From the NCBI RefSeq assembly GCF_029433855.1, contig NZ_JAROAU010000001.1, positions 344,368-408,367 of the forward strand: DNA of 64,000 bases, written 5' to 3'. The notes under the pieces were generated by a model, which made no database searches, was not told the DNA's origin, and worked only from the letters and a program-made list of their open reading frames with translations. Below, piece after piece: positions 48,604 to 58,342 of the stretch. Position 1 is the first letter of the stretch, and the number at the start of each line of letters is the position of its first letter. Origin of the DNA: Candidatus Kosakonia sp. 282A-S69 (lineage in GTDB: Bacteria > Pseudomonadota > Gammaproteobacteria > Enterobacterales > Enterobacteriaceae). Position numbers and translations under genes: made by a program.

Positions 48604-49506
48604 ATGTCACAAGTTACTGAAAATAAACTTATCTCTGCACCAGTGCCGATGACGCCGATGCAGGAGTTCTGGCACTACTTCAAACGCAACAAAGGTGCGG
48701 TTGTCGGCCTGGCCTACGTCGTGGTGATGTTGATTATCGCCATCTTCGCCAACTTTATCGCGCCGCATAATCCGGCTGATCAGTTCCGCGATGCGCTGCT
48801 GGCACCGCCGGTCTGGCAGGATGGCGGCACCTGGACGCACATCCTCGGCACCGACGATGTGGGCCGCGACACGCTGTCGCGCCTGATGTTCGGCGCGCGC
48901 CTCTCGCTGCTGGTTGGCTGCCTGGTGGTGGCGCTGTCGCTGATTGCGGGGATTATCCTCGGCCTGGTAGCGGGTTACTTTGGCGGGCTTATCGACAACA
49001 TCATTATGCGCATCGTCGACATCATGCTGGCACTGCCGAGCCTGCTGCTGGCGCTGGTGCTGGTCGCGATATTTGGCCCGTCGATCGTTAACGCCTCGCT
49101 GGCCTTGACCTTTGTCGCCCTGCCGCACTATGTGCGTCTGACGCGCGCCGCCGTGCTGGTGGAGGTAAACCGCGACTATGTGACCGCCTCCCGCGTGGCG
49201 GGCGCAGGAGCGATGCGTCAAATGTTCGTCAATATTTTCCCGAACTGCCTTGCACCGCTGATCGTTCAGGCGTCGCTCGGCTTCTCCAACGCCATTCTCG
49301 ATATGGCCGCCCTTGGCTTCCTCGGCATGGGTGCGCAGCCGCCAACACCGGAGTGGGGCACCATGCTCTCCGACGTGTTGCAGTTCGCACAGAGTGCCTG
49401 GTGGGTCGTGACCTTCCCGGGTCTGGCGATCCTGCTGACGGTGCTGGCATTTAACCTGATGGGTGACGGACTGCGTGATGCGCTCGACCCCAAACTGAAG
49501 CAGTAA
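48604..49506 (+). CDS. dppC: Dipeptide ABC transporter permease DppC
   Basis: Second membrane subunit, 300 aa as in E. coli. It starts with a polar N-terminus (MSQVTENKL) and has about six membrane segments. The EAA loop is [28 protein letters not shown]. DppB and DppC together form the channel across the inner membrane. dppD begins 10 nt downstream. Confidence 0.97.
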   Translation: MSQVTENKLISAPVPMTPMQEFWHYFKRNKGAVVGLAYVVVMLIIAIFANFIAPHNPADQFRDALLAPPVWQDGGTWTHILGTDDVGRDTLSRLMFGARLSLLVGCLVVALSLIAGIILGLVAGYFGGLIDNIIMRIVDIMLALPSLLLALVLVAIFGPSIVNASLALTFVALPHYVRLTRAAVLVEVNRDYVTASRVAGAGAMRQMFVNIFPNCLAPLIVQASLGFSNAILDMAALGFLGMGAQPPTPEWGTMLSDVLQFAQSAWWVVTFPGLAILLTVLAFNLMGDGLRDALDPKLKQ

Positions 49507-49516
49507 GAGGTTCGAG

Positions 49517-50509
49517 ATGGCGTTATTAAATGTAGATAAATTATCGGTGCACTTCGGCGACGTTGGTGCCGAATTCCGCGCCGTAGACCGCGTAAGCTAC
49601 AGCGTAAACCAGGGCGAAGTGATCGGTATCGTTGGCGAATCCGGCTCCGGTAAATCGGTCAGCTCGCTGGCGATCATGGGGCTGATTGATTTCCCCGGAC
49701 GCGTCATGGCAGAGAAGCTGGAGTTCAACGGGCAGGACTTAACGCGGATTTCCGAAAAAGAGCGCCGTAACCTGGTCGGCTCGGAAGTGGCGATGATTTT
49801 CCAGGATCCGATGACCAGCCTCAACCCCTGCTACACGGTCGGTTTCCAGATTATGGAAGCGATCAAAGTGCACCAGGGCGGTAATAAGAGAACGCGTCGC
49901 CAGCGGGCAATCGACCTGCTTAACCAGGTTGGTATTCCCGATCCGGCGTCGCGTCTGGACGTTTACCCGCACCAGCTCTCCGGCGGTATGAGCCAGCGCG
50001 TGATGATCGCGATGGCGATTGCCTGCCAGCCGAAGCTGCTGATTGCCGATGAACCGACCACTGCACTGGACGTCACCATCCAGGCGCAAATCATCGAGCT
50101 GTTGCTGGAACTGCAGCAGCAAAAGAACATGGCGCTGATCCTGATTACGCACGATCTGGCGCTGGTGGCGGAAGCGGCGCACAAAATCATCGTGATGTAT
50201 GCAGGCCAGGTGGTGGAAGCGGGCGAAGCGCGGGATATCTTCCGCGCGCCGCGTCACCCTTACACCCAGGCGCTGCTGCGCGCGCTGCCGGAGTTTGCGC
50301 AGGACAAAGCGCGTCTGGCGTCACTGCCGGGTGTTGTACCGGGGAAATATGACCGCCCGAGCGGCTGTCTGCTCAACCCGCGCTGCCCCTATGCGACGGA
50401 CAAATGCCGTGTCGATGAGCCGGATCTGAACACCGTCGACGGCGGCCGTCAGTCCAAATGTCACTACCCACTCGATGATGCCGGGAGGCCGAATTATGAG
50501 TACGCATGA
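49517..50509 (+). CDS. dppD: Dipeptide ABC transporter ATP-binding protein DppD
   Basis: ATPase subunit of 330 aa (E. coli 327). Walker A is GESGSGKSV near residue 39, the signature [15 protein letters not shown], and Walker [13 protein letters not shown]. The C-terminal oligopeptide-transporter extension carries four cysteines ([14 protein letters not shown] plus a later Cys), typical of the Fe-S-binding region of DppD/OppD proteins. It overlaps dppF by 14 nt. Confidence 0.97.
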   Translation: MALLNVDKLSVHFGDVGAEFRAVDRVSYSVNQGEVIGIVGESGSGKSVSSLAIMGLIDFPGRVMAEKLEFNGQDLTRISEKERRNLVGSEVAMIFQDPMTSLNPCYTVGFQIMEAIKVHQGGNKRTRRQRAIDLLNQVGIPDPASRLDVYPHQLSGGMSQRVMIAMAIACQPKLLIADEPTTALDVTIQAQIIELLLELQQQKNMALILITHDLALVAEAAHKIIVMYAGQVVEAGEARDIFRAPRHPYTQALLRALPEFAQDKARLASLPGVVPGKYDRPSGCLLNPRCPYATDKCRVDEPDLNTVDGGRQSKCHYPLDDAGRPNYEYA

Positions 50510-51509
50510 GGCCACTTTGCAGCAGCCGCTGTTGCAGGCGATCGATCTAAAAAAACACTACCCGGTGAAGAAGGGCTTATTCGCCCCGGAGCGCATGGTC
50601 AAAGCGCTGGACGGCGTCTCGTTTTCGCTGGAGCGCGGTAAAACGCTGGCGGTGGTCGGCGAGTCCGGCTGCGGCAAATCAACGCTTGGCCGCCTGCTGA
50701 CGATGATTGAAACGCCGACCGGCGGCGAGCTTTACTACCAGGGCCAGGATCTCCTCAAGCACGATCCGCAGGCGCAGAAGCTGCGCCGGCAGAAAATCCA
50801 GATTGTCTTTCAGAACCCCTATGGCTCGCTCAACCCGCGTAAAAAAGTGGGGCAGATCCTCGAAGAGCCGCTGTTGATTAACAGCTCGCTCAGCAAAGAG
50901 GCGCGCCGCGAGAAAGCGCTGGCGATGATGGCGAAAGTGGGGCTGAAAACCGAGCATTACGACCGCTATCCGCATATGTTCTCCGGCGGTCAGCGTCAGC
51001 GTATTGCCATCGCCCGTGGTCTGATGCTCGACCCGGACGTGGTGATTGCCGATGAACCGGTTTCGGCGCTCGACGTCTCCGTGCGTGCGCAGGTGCTGAA
51101 CCTGATGATGGATCTGCAGCAGGATTTGGGGCTCTCCTACGTCTTTATCTCTCACGACCTGTCGGTGGTGGAGCATATTGCCGATGAGGTGATGGTGATG
51201 TACCTCGGCCGCTGCGTGGAGAAGGGCAGCAAAGCGCAGATCTTCGCCAACCCGCGCCACCCTTACACCCAGGCGCTGCTCTCCGCGACCCCGCGTCTCA
51301 ACCCGGATGATCGCCGCGAGCGCATTAAGCTCACCGGCGAGCTGCCGAGCCCGCTCAATCCACCGCCGGGTTGTGCCTTTAATGCCCGCTGTAGCCGTCG
51401 CTTCGGCCCCTGCACCCAGTTGCAGCCGCAGTTGAAGGAGTACAACGGTCAGCTGGTGGCCTGTTTTGCGGTGGATAAAGATGAGAACCGCGAGATCCCG
51501 CAGGTGTAG
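50496..51509 (+). CDS. dppF: Dipeptide ABC transporter ATP-binding protein DppF
   Basis: Second ATPase subunit, 337 aa (E. coli 334). Walker A is GESGCGKST, the signature [15 protein letters not shown], and Walker [13 protein letters not shown]. The C-terminal Cys-containing extension [14 protein letters not shown] is present. The ATG at 50496 begins [10 protein letters not shown] like E. coli and lies inside the end of dppD. It is the last gene of the operon; downstream lie REP sequences and no clear terminator. Confidence 0.97.
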   Translation: MSTHEATLQQPLLQAIDLKKHYPVKKGLFAPERMVKALDGVSFSLERGKTLAVVGESGCGKSTLGRLLTMIETPTGGELYYQGQDLLKHDPQAQKLRRQKIQIVFQNPYGSLNPRKKVGQILEEPLLINSSLSKEARREKALAMMAKVGLKTEHYDRYPHMFSGGQRQRIAIARGLMLDPDVVIADEPVSALDVSVRAQVLNLMMDLQQDLGLSYVFISHDLSVVEHIADEVMVMYLGRCVEKGSKAQIFANPRHPYTQALLSATPRLNPDDRRERIKLTGELPSPLNPPPGCAFNARCSRRFGPCTQLQPQLKEYNGQLVACFAVDKDENREIPQV

Positions 51510-51530
51510 TGTGGACGCTGGCTCGTAACG

Positions 51531-51593
51531 CGTAGGCCGGATAAGGCGCAACCGCCATCCGGCATGTTTCGCGGCGCTGATGCCGGATGGGTG
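51531..51593. repeat. REP pair downstream of dppF
   Basis: GTAGGCCGGATAAGGCGCAA starts one REP at 51532, and GATGCCGGATGGG at 51579 is part of an inverted, shorter copy. It lies about 20 bp after the dppF stop, the usual 3' position for mRNA-stabilising REPs. Confidence 0.88.
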
Positions 51594-51599
51594 GAAGGG

Positions 51600-51900
51600 T
51601 TCCGTTCACCACGGGGATGGGAGCCTCATAAATCATCTGTGCGGTGAACGGGACAAGGGAAGCGGCCGCGCTCCCCTTGTCAATCCCCGCGGCCCCGCGA
51701 GGAAATCGGTGCTGCGCACTGCGCTCACCTCCCGCGTGCCTGACTGCGGCCGGCTCTACTCGACATCCTGTCTCGGTTCGCCTCTGGACGCCATCCCTGG
51801 CGTCCAGACCTTGTCATTCCCGCTTCGGTTCGCCGATTTCAGCGGGGACACAACCCTTCGCTGTCATATTGCAGATATAAAGCCGCACCAGTGTCGCTGA
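51600..51900. other. Hairpin-rich element of unknown nature between REP arrays
   Basis: About 300 bp without REP similarity, packed with inverted repeats. CCGTTCACC near 51603 pairs with GGTGAACGG near 51644. AAGGGAAGCG with CGCTCCCCTT around 51657-51680 is an imperfect hairpin. CTGGACGCCA (51784-51793) and TGGCGTCCAG (51798-51807) are a perfect 10-bp stem with a TCCC loop. CCCGCT (about 51818) can pair with AGCGGG (about 51841). The sequence is G+C-rich to about 51830. A 106-codon frame crosses it (51580-51900) but starts inside the REP and has no recognisable domain. It could be a structured RNA, a non-autonomous repeat element or a decayed gene; I cannot decide. Confidence 0.45.
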
Positions 51901-51906
51901 AAGCAC

Positions 51907-52370
51907 GTTTTGGTAGGCCGGATAAGGCGCAGCCGTCATCCGGCAATCGTGCCGCGAGGATAATGCCGGATGGCGCGTACCGCTTATCCGGCCTACGCCG
52001 TTTCAGCGACTTCTTTCATATAGGCCGGTTAAGGCGCAGCCGCCATCCGGCAATCAATACCGGGGTATGTGATGTGGGTTGTCGCGGTTTTGGTAGGCCG
52101 GATAAGGCGAAGCCGCCATCCGGCAATGGTGCCGCGAGGATAATGCCGGATGGCGCGTACCGCTTATCCGGCCTACGCCGTTTCAGCGACTGCTTTCATA
52201 TAGGCCGGTTAAGGCGCAGCCGCCATTCGGCAATCAATGCCGGGGTATGTGATATGCGTTGTCGCGGTTTTGTAGGCCGGATAAGGCGCAGCCGTCATCC
52301 GGCAATCGTGCCGCGAGGATAATGCCGGATGGCGCGTACCGCTTATCCGGCTTACGCGGTTTCAGCAGCG
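51907..52370. repeat. Tandem array of compound REP units, period about 178 bp
   Basis: The unit starting TTTTGGTAGGCCGGATAAGG occurs near 51908 and again near 52087, and a third, partial copy starts near 52268. Each full unit holds three REP sequences in alternating orientation, joined by nearly identical spacers such as CAATCGTGCCGCGAGGATAA and CGTTTCAGCGACT. The copies differ by few substitutions, so the duplication is recent. Frames open through the array are not genes. Confidence 0.93.
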
Positions 52371-52744
52371 CTTCGTACTGCATTATTCTGTTTATGCTCT
52401 TTTCTGGCCTGCGTTCGCTGCTTAAACAAACTAATTTATCTTTAGTCTTCGTATAAATATCGCACAACTCTTCACTGGCAGCGATTAACGCTGTCGCCTC
52501 TCTTCGCGCCTAAAAAAAAAGATGCAATCAGCAGCATTATTTATATATTTAGTGCCAGTTAAAGCGCGAATTAGCACCACTAAAATTAATAGCGCAACCG
52601 CAGGCCGCAGGTCATCGCCGTTACATTCACCTGTACCCTCATAAAAAGCACCACCAATAAAAACATTCATCACCCTACGCGTGGCAGAAGAGCCTCTCCT
52701 GCTGGTGGGGGAACGCGTTTATTGCGTAAATCACGGACTTAACC
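52371..52744 (+). promoter_or_regulatory. Upstream region of the bcs operon
   Basis: A 374-bp stretch with AT-rich parts (52420-52660) between the REP array and bcsO. It must carry the promoter of the cellulose operon, but no site could be assigned with confidence. No gene was found. Confidence 0.5.
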
Positions 52745-53164
52745 ATGAAGCACTATGATGATTTGCAGAGATTCAGGGAGAAGAGCGGCAAACAGCATCA
52801 CGCCTTCAAAGACCTCTCTACCCAATCCCTTGCTGCCGACCAGGGTAACTGGGCGATCCTCAACCAGCTCGCGCCCGCCGACGACAATGCCGGGCTGGCG
52901 CTGGGTGGGCATGTCGCCTCTCCCGTTCCACAACCCATTAATAGCGAGCACTTCGCCGCCGGGGCGCAAATAAGCGCCCCGCCAATCCCGAGCGCCAGCC
53001 AACCCGATCACCCCCCCGTGCCGCGACCGGCTGCGGCGTTGCAGCGTGACGCCAGCATTCACTACGACCAGCTCTTTGCCGCGAAGCCTGCACAGACCAA
53101 GCCGCGCAGCCAGAAGAACCAGCCTCTACAACCGTTGCTAGAAAGGATTGCCGCATGCCGCTGA
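52745..53164 (+). CDS. bcsO: Cellulose biosynthesis accessory protein BcsO (proline-rich)
   Basis: A 139-residue soluble protein at the head of the cellulose operon. The first 35 or so residues are charged and helical (MKHYDDLQRFREKSGKQHH). The middle, residues about 55-105, is rich in Pro and Ala and probably disordered. The C-terminus is basic. Size, composition and position before bcsQ match BcsO of type I enterobacterial bcs operons, a partner of the BcsD scaffold. The Shine-Dalgarno is weak. The 3' end overlaps bcsQ by 10 nt. Assignment rests mainly on context, because BcsO sequences diverge quickly. Confidence 0.78.
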   Translation: MKHYDDLQRFREKSGKQHHAFKDLSTQSLAADQGNWAILNQLAPADDNAGLALGGHVASPVPQPINSEHFAAGAQISAPPIPSASQPDHPPVPRPAAALQRDASIHYDQLFAAKPAQTKPRSQKNQPLQPLLERIAACR

Positions 53165-53958
53165 TTTGTGTCTGCTCACCGAAAGGCGGAACCGGGAAAA
53201 CGACCCTTGCGGCGAACCTCGCCTATGCGCTGGCCCGCAACGGCAGCAAAGTGCTGGCACTCGATTTCGACGTGCAAAATAGCCTGCGCCTGCACTTCGG
53301 CGTACCGCTCTCCGACACGCGCGGCTACGTTGCCCGCGCGGCAGATGCCTCCGACTGGAGCCAGTTTGTCCTCACCGCAGGCGGCAATATTTTTGTCCTG
53401 CCCTATGGCGATGCCACCGGCGCGCAGCGCCGCGACTTTGAGCAGCGCCTCACCCACGACGAGCACTTTCTCACCCGTGGGCTTAACACGCTGCTTAACT
53501 ATCCGGGGCTGATAATTGTCGCCGACTTCCCGACAGGCCCCTCGGCGGCGTTAACGGCGCTGTCCCGCCAGGCCGATCTGCACCTTATCCCGCTGCTGGC
53601 GGATAGCGCCTCGCTCTCACTACTGCCGCAGATTGAAAACCACCACCTGACCGGCGAGGTATTGAATCAGAAAGCGGGCCACTTTGTGGTGCTCAACCAG
53701 AGCGATAACCGCCGCCAGATCAGCCGCGATGTCACTGCGTTTATGGAACAGCGCCTCGGCAACCAGCTACTCGGCGTGCTGCACCGCGACGAGAGCGTGG
53801 TGGAAGCCAATGCTTCACAACAGTCGGTGTTCGACTTCAGCCCGGCCTCGGCTGCGGCATTTGATATTGAGCTTATCGCCAAACGCGCCGCCGGTATGCT
53901 GGGCGTCACCATCGGCGACGGCACGCTGCACAACTCGCCGCGCATGCCGGGACTCTAA
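53155..53958 (+). CDS. bcsQ: Cellulose biosynthesis ParA/MinD-type ATPase BcsQ
   Basis: A 267-residue P-loop ATPase of the MinD/ParA class. The deviant Walker A KGGTGKTT is at residues 10-17, and VLALDFDVQNSLRLHFG and LIIVADFPTGPS are the switch regions. In enterobacteria BcsQ is needed for cellulose secretion and for polar placement or assembly of the synthase. The Walker A is complete here. The gene overlaps bcsO by 10 nt and is followed by bcsA after 14 nt. Confidence 0.9.
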   Translation: MPLICVCSPKGGTGKTTLAANLAYALARNGSKVLALDFDVQNSLRLHFGVPLSDTRGYVARAADASDWSQFVLTAGGNIFVLPYGDATGAQRRDFEQRLTHDEHFLTRGLNTLLNYPGLIIVADFPTGPSAALTALSRQADLHLIPLLADSASLSLLPQIENHHLTGEVLNQKAGHFVVLNQSDNRRQISRDVTAFMEQRLGNQLLGVLHRDESVVEANASQQSVFDFSPASAAAFDIELIAKRAAGMLGVTIGDGTLHNSPRMPGL

Positions 53959-53972
53959 GCGTCAGGACAACT

Positions 53973-56090
53973 ATGAAAAAGATCCTCTCTCTCCTGCTGG
54001 CGCTGGTTATGCTGCCGCTCGCCCTGCTGGTGATCATCACGCCGATGGACAGCCAGAAGCAGTACATTTTCGGCCTCATCAGCATCGGCGCGCTGTTCAT
54101 CGCCGGCACTCTCAGTAAAAAGCGCAGCGTCTCGCTGGTGATGGTGGCGATGTCGGTGCTGCTCTCCACCCGCTATATGTACTTTCGCCTGACCCAGACG
54201 CTGCACTTCAACTCGGAAATTGAAACGCTGCTCGGCATGGGGCTGTTTCTGGCCGAAGTCTATGTCTGGGTGATGCTGCTGCTCAGCTACCTGCAAACCG
54301 CCTGGCCGCTGAAGCGCGACATTGTGCCGCTGCCGGATGACACCAGCCTGTGGCCGACGGTCGATGTCTATATACCCTCCTACAACGAGCCGTTGGAGGT
54401 GGTGCGCGACACGGTGCTGGCGGCGCAGTGTCTCGACTACCCGCGCGACAAACTGAAGATCTACCTGCTCGACGATGGTAAACGCAGCGAGTTCGCGGTA
54501 TTTGCCGCCGATGCTGGCGTTGGCTACATCACGCGCAGTGACAACGCCCACGCGAAAGCGGGCAACCTCAACCATGCGATGAAGCTGACCCACGGTGAGT
54601 TAATTTGTGTTTTTGACTGCGACCACGTGGCGACCCGCATCTTTCTCCAGGCCACCGTCGGCGGTTTCTTGCAAGACCCGAAACTGGCGCTGGTGCAGAC
54701 GCCGCACTACTTCTACTCACCGGATCCGTTTGAGCGCAACCTCTCGGTCGGGCGCAATATCCCCAATGAAGGGGCGCTCTTCTACGGCCCAATCCAGCAG
54801 GGAAATGACAACTGGAACGCCACCTTCTTCTGCGGCTCCTGCGCGGTTATTCGCCGCAGCGCGCTCGATCAGATTGGCGGCTTTGCGGTGGAAACCGTTA
54901 CCGAAGATGCCCACACCGCGCTGAAGTTGCAGCGGCTTGGCTGGGGCTCGGCGTTTATTGATATCCCGCTGGCGGCAGGGCTGGCGACCGAGCGTCTGGT
55001 GCTGCATGTGATTCAGCGTACCCGCTGGGCGCGCGGCATGACGCAGATCTTCCGTCTCGATAATCCGCTGCTCGGACGAGGGCTGACGCTGCAACAGCGG
55101 CTCTGCTACCTCAGCGCGATGCTCTATTACCAGTTTGCTATGCCGCGAATTGCCTTCTTAACCGCGCCGCTGGCCTACTTGCTCTTTAACCTCAATATCA
55201 TTCACGCCTCGGCGAGCCTGATCTTCGCCTACGCGCTGCCGCACCTCTTTCTCGCGGTGTATGTTAACTCGCGGCTGAATGGGCGCTTTCGTTACAGCTT
55301 CTGGGGTGAGATTTATGACCTGGTGCTCGCCTTCCACATTGTGCTGCCGACAGCGGTCACGATGCTCTTTCCGAAACGCGGCAAATTCAACGTCACCGAC
55401 AAAGGCGGGCTGCTCAACGTCGGCTACTTCGACTTCAGCGTGGTGCGTCCGCATCTGATTATCGCTCTGCTGCTTGGCGCAGGGGTGATCGCCGGGATTG
55501 TCCGTACCTGCGCTCACGACTACTTCGGCGTCGATCCGCGCGTCATTGCCCTCAACGTCGGCTGGGGGTTATACAGCCTTATCTTCCTGCTGGCAGCGAT
55601 TGCGGTGGCGCGCGAAACGCGGCAAACCCGCAAAACCATCCGCATTGAGGTCGGGATTCCGGTGCTGATCCACTACGCCAGCGGCATTGTCTCCCGCAGC
55701 AAGACGGCGGATCTGTCGATGGGTGGCTGCCGCATTATCGCCCCGGACGATCGTCATCTGAACGAGACGATCGAGGAGATCGAGTTGCTGCTGCACTCCG
55801 GGGCGATTCTCCTGCCGGTGCAGACCATTGCCAGCGATGAGAACTCCATCCGCTTGATGTTCAATGATATTCCGCTGGCGCGCCGCCGCGAACTGGTGCG
55901 TGTGGTGCTGGCGCGCGCCGATGCGTGGATCCACCCGCCGAAGCCGCAGGACAACCCATTCCGCTCCATGTTGACCATTGTGCGCTGCGTCTTTGACCTC
56001 TTCTGGCTCACCTGGCGTTCGCGGCGTGAAAACCGCCGCCTGCGCGCAGAAAAAGCGGCGAACGTGACGCAGGAGGAGAGCCGTATATGA
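53973..56090 (+). CDS. bcsA: Cellulose synthase catalytic subunit BcsA
   Basis: Family 2 glycosyltransferase that polymerises UDP-glucose into beta-1,4-glucan while moving it across the inner membrane. It has 705 aa, shorter at the N-terminus than E. coli BcsA (872). Membrane segments flank the cytoplasmic GT domain. Catalytic motifs are DDG (167-169), DCD (215-217), TED (310-312) with the base Asp, and QRTRW (348-352). The C-terminal PilZ domain has the c-di-GMP-binding RKTIR (553-557) and DLSMGG (580-585). It therefore should be activated by c-di-GMP. It overlaps bcsB by 4 nt. Confidence 0.97.
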   Translation: MKKILSLLLALVMLPLALLVIITPMDSQKQYIFGLISIGALFIAGTLSKKRSVSLVMVAMSVLLSTRYMYFRLTQTLHFNSEIETLLGMGLFLAEVYVWVMLLLSYLQTAWPLKRDIVPLPDDTSLWPTVDVYIPSYNEPLEVVRDTVLAAQCLDYPRDKLKIYLLDDGKRSEFAVFAADAGVGYITRSDNAHAKAGNLNHAMKLTHGELICVFDCDHVATRIFLQATVGGFLQDPKLALVQTPHYFYSPDPFERNLSVGRNIPNEGALFYGPIQQGNDNWNATFFCGSCAVIRRSALDQIGGFAVETVTEDAHTALKLQRLGWGSAFIDIPLAAGLATERLVLHVIQRTRWARGMTQIFRLDNPLLGRGLTLQQRLCYLSAMLYYQFAMPRIAFLTAPLAYLLFNLNIIHASASLIFAYALPHLFLAVYVNSRLNGRFRYSFWGEIYDLVLAFHIVLPTAVTMLFPKRGKFNVTDKGGLLNVGYFDFSVVRPHLIIALLLGAGVIAGIVRTCAHDYFGVDPRVIALNVGWGLYSLIFLLAAIAVARETRQTRKTIRIEVGIPVLIHYASGIVSRSKTADLSMGGCRIIAPDDRHLNETIEEIELLLHSGAILLPVQTIASDENSIRLMFNDIPLARRRELVRVVLARADAWIHPPKPQDNPFRSMLTIVRCVFDLFWLTWRSRRENRRLRAEKAANVTQEESRI

Positions 56091-58342
56091 AACGTCTCAC
56101 CCTGTTAACCCTGCTGGCGAGCGCGCTGGTCACCGCGCCGCTGCACAGTGAGCCGACGCCTGTTGACGCGTTGCTACCGGCGCTCTCCGCCTTTGCTCCC
56201 TCGCGTGTCGAGAGCGTGTCGCTGGCGCAGATGGGCCAGCCGCAGGGGCTCACGCTCAGCGGCGGGCAGTTCCAGGGCGGGGTCGATTTCACGCTGCCGG
56301 TCGATCAAGTGGTCACCAACGCGCGGCTGGCGCTGAGCCTGAAAATCTCCCCGGCGCTGTCGGCGGCTAACGCCACGCTGCAACTGATGCTGAACGGGCA
56401 ACCGCTCGGCACCGTGCCGTTGAGCACCGTCGACGGTGATACCGCCCGCTACCAGCTTGATGTGCCAGCGGCGCTGATGGTCTCCAGCAATAATCTCAGC
56501 TTCAAAATCAACGGCGGTGACGCCGTGCAGTGCCAGCGCGATGCCGACACCAAAAGGCATGTGACCATCCTGCCGGAGTCGCGCTTCGAGCTGGAAGGGC
56601 AGCAGCTCGATATGGGTGCCGATCTCAGCCGCTTCCCGCGCCCCTTTTTTGACAGCATGCAGATGACGCCCGCCGCCATCGCTATCGCTTTTTCGGCGAA
56701 ACTGAGCCCCGATGCCCTTAGCGCCGGGGCGCTGATCGCCTCATGGTTAGGGATTCAGGCCGATTATCGCGGCGTCACCTTTGCTGCGTACCATGACCGC
56801 CTGCCGGAGAAAAACGGCATCCTCATTGGTCATCCGGGCGAGCTGATCGGTGGCCTGACGCTGCCGCAAAGCCACCAGCCGCTGCTGAAGATCATCGATA
56901 ACCCGGCTAACCCGGTCTATAAGCTGCTGCTGGTGGTGGGCAAAGATGATGAGGCGCTGCGGGCGGCGGCCTGGCGTCTGACGCGCGGCGAGTTCGTGGC
57001 GCAAACCGCTGCCGCAGAAGTCGCGGCACAGACACTGCCGCGCAGCCAGCCCTACGATGCGCCGCGCTGGATCGCTACCGATCGTCCGGTGATGCTCTCA
57101 GAACTGATCCGCAAGGATCAAAGCCTGACCGCCACCGGCATCTGGCACCCGTCGCTCCAGGTCGCGTTTCGCGCCGCGCCGGATCTCTTTTTGTGGGACG
57201 GCGAGACCATTCCGCTGCATATCGGGTACCGCTTTCCCGCCGAAAACTGGATCGATGAAGAGCGCTCGTGGCTGAGCATGACCCTTAACAACACCTTCCT
57301 GCACAACCTGCCGATGAACAAGCAGGGCGCGCTGGAGGGGCTGTGGCATAAGCTCGGCGGCGATGCCCGCCAGGAGCAGTTTGATATGCCGCTTGAGCCC
57401 TACATGATCTATGGCGACAACCAGCTCTCCCTCTACTTCAATATCGTGCCGAAGGCGGATGCGCCGTGCAGCACCCTGTTGAACAACAACATCAAGAGCC
57501 GCATCGACGAGCACTCATGGATCGATCTCAGCCACACGCGCCACTTCGCGCTGCTGCCCAATCTCTCCTACTTTGTCGGCGCTTCATTCCCCTTCACCCG
57601 GCTGGCGGACTACGCCGAAACGGTGCTGATGCTGCCGCCCGCGCCGAGCGAAACGCAACTGGCAACGCTGCTGGATATGGCCGCGCGCGCGGGTAACGCC
57701 ACTGGCACGGCCTTAACCCACAACCGTGTGCTGCTCGGCATGCCTTCCGGCGACCAGGCGCGTGCAGTGCTGGAGAACCGCGATGTGCTGGCGATAAGCG
57801 GTATGGATCAGCATGCGTTTAACCGCGCGCTGCTCGCCGACTCGCCCTTCACCGCCCATGACAGCACGCTGGGCGTGCGTAAACCGGGCAGGTGGCAGAA
57901 GGCGCAACGCTGGATGACGGGCGACTGGGCCGCCGAAGGGCTGGAGGCGGATCGCTACTTCTCCTCCAACGAAGCCTGGCGGGGCTTTATCAGCTTCCGT
58001 TCGCCGTGGAACAGCAAACGGCTGGTGGTGCTGGCGCTCGGCAGCAGTGATGGCCAACTGGCGCAGCTGCATGACGATCTCTCCTCGGCAACGATTAACG
58101 CCGGTATCCGCGGTGATGCGGCGATCATTACCGATGAGAACGGCGTGCGCAGTTTCCGCGTCGGCGAGCAGTTCCCGAGCGGCGAGATGCCGCCGCAGAT
58201 GATGATTATCTGGTACGCCAACCAGCACTCGGCGCTACTGGCGCTGCTCGGCCTGCTGCTGGGCGCGCTGGCAGGCGGGCTGCTCTATCGCACCCTGAAA
58301 CAGCGCGAGCGTAAACGACTCAACCCGGAGAAGCAGAAATGA
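56087..58342 (+). CDS. bcsB: Cellulose synthase regulatory subunit BcsB
   Basis: Periplasmic, membrane-anchored partner of BcsA, 751 aa. A signal peptide (residues 1-22, ending LHSEP) is followed by alternating carbohydrate-binding-like and flavodoxin-like domains. A C-terminal transmembrane helix ([21 protein letters not shown]) anchors it to BcsA. No PilZ domain is present, as expected. The start overlaps bcsA by 4 nt, and the end overlaps bcsC by 4 nt. Confidence 0.95.
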   Translation: MKRLTLLTLLASALVTAPLHSEPTPVDALLPALSAFAPSRVESVSLAQMGQPQGLTLSGGQFQGGVDFTLPVDQVVTNARLALSLKISPALSAANATLQLMLNGQPLGTVPLSTVDGDTARYQLDVPAALMVSSNNLSFKINGGDAVQCQRDADTKRHVTILPESRFELEGQQLDMGADLSRFPRPFFDSMQMTPAAIAIAFSAKLSPDALSAGALIASWLGIQADYRGVTFAAYHDRLPEKNGILIGHPGELIGGLTLPQSHQPLLKIIDNPANPVYKLLLVVGKDDEALRAAAWRLTRGEFVAQTAAAEVAAQTLPRSQPYDAPRWIATDRPVMLSELIRKDQSLTATGIWHPSLQVAFRAAPDLFLWDGETIPLHIGYRFPAENWIDEERSWLSMTLNNTFLHNLPMNKQGALEGLWHKLGGDARQEQFDMPLEPYMIYGDNQLSLYFNIVPKADAPCSTLLNNNIKSRIDEHSWIDLSHTRHFALLPNLSYFVGASFPFTRLADYAETVLMLPPAPSETQLATLLDMAARAGNATGTALTHNRVLLGMPSGDQARAVLENRDVLAISGMDQHAFNRALLADSPFTAHDSTLGVRKPGRWQKAQRWMTGDWAAEGLEADRYFSSNEAWRGFISFRSPWNSKRLVVLALGSSDGQLAQLHDDLSSATINAGIRGDAAIITDENGVRSFRVGEQFPSGEMPPQMMIIWYANQHSALLALLGLLLGALAGGLLYRTLKQRERKRLNPEKQK

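Noticed and set aside
51580-51900. 106-codon frame as a gene in the hairpin-rich element
   Set aside because: Starts inside a REP, lacks a Shine-Dalgarno and has no recognised domain; kept only as an unexplained element.
51891-52322. 143-codon frame through the REP array
   Set aside because: Its repeated peptide (GRPDKA..SGN) is simply translation of the REP units.
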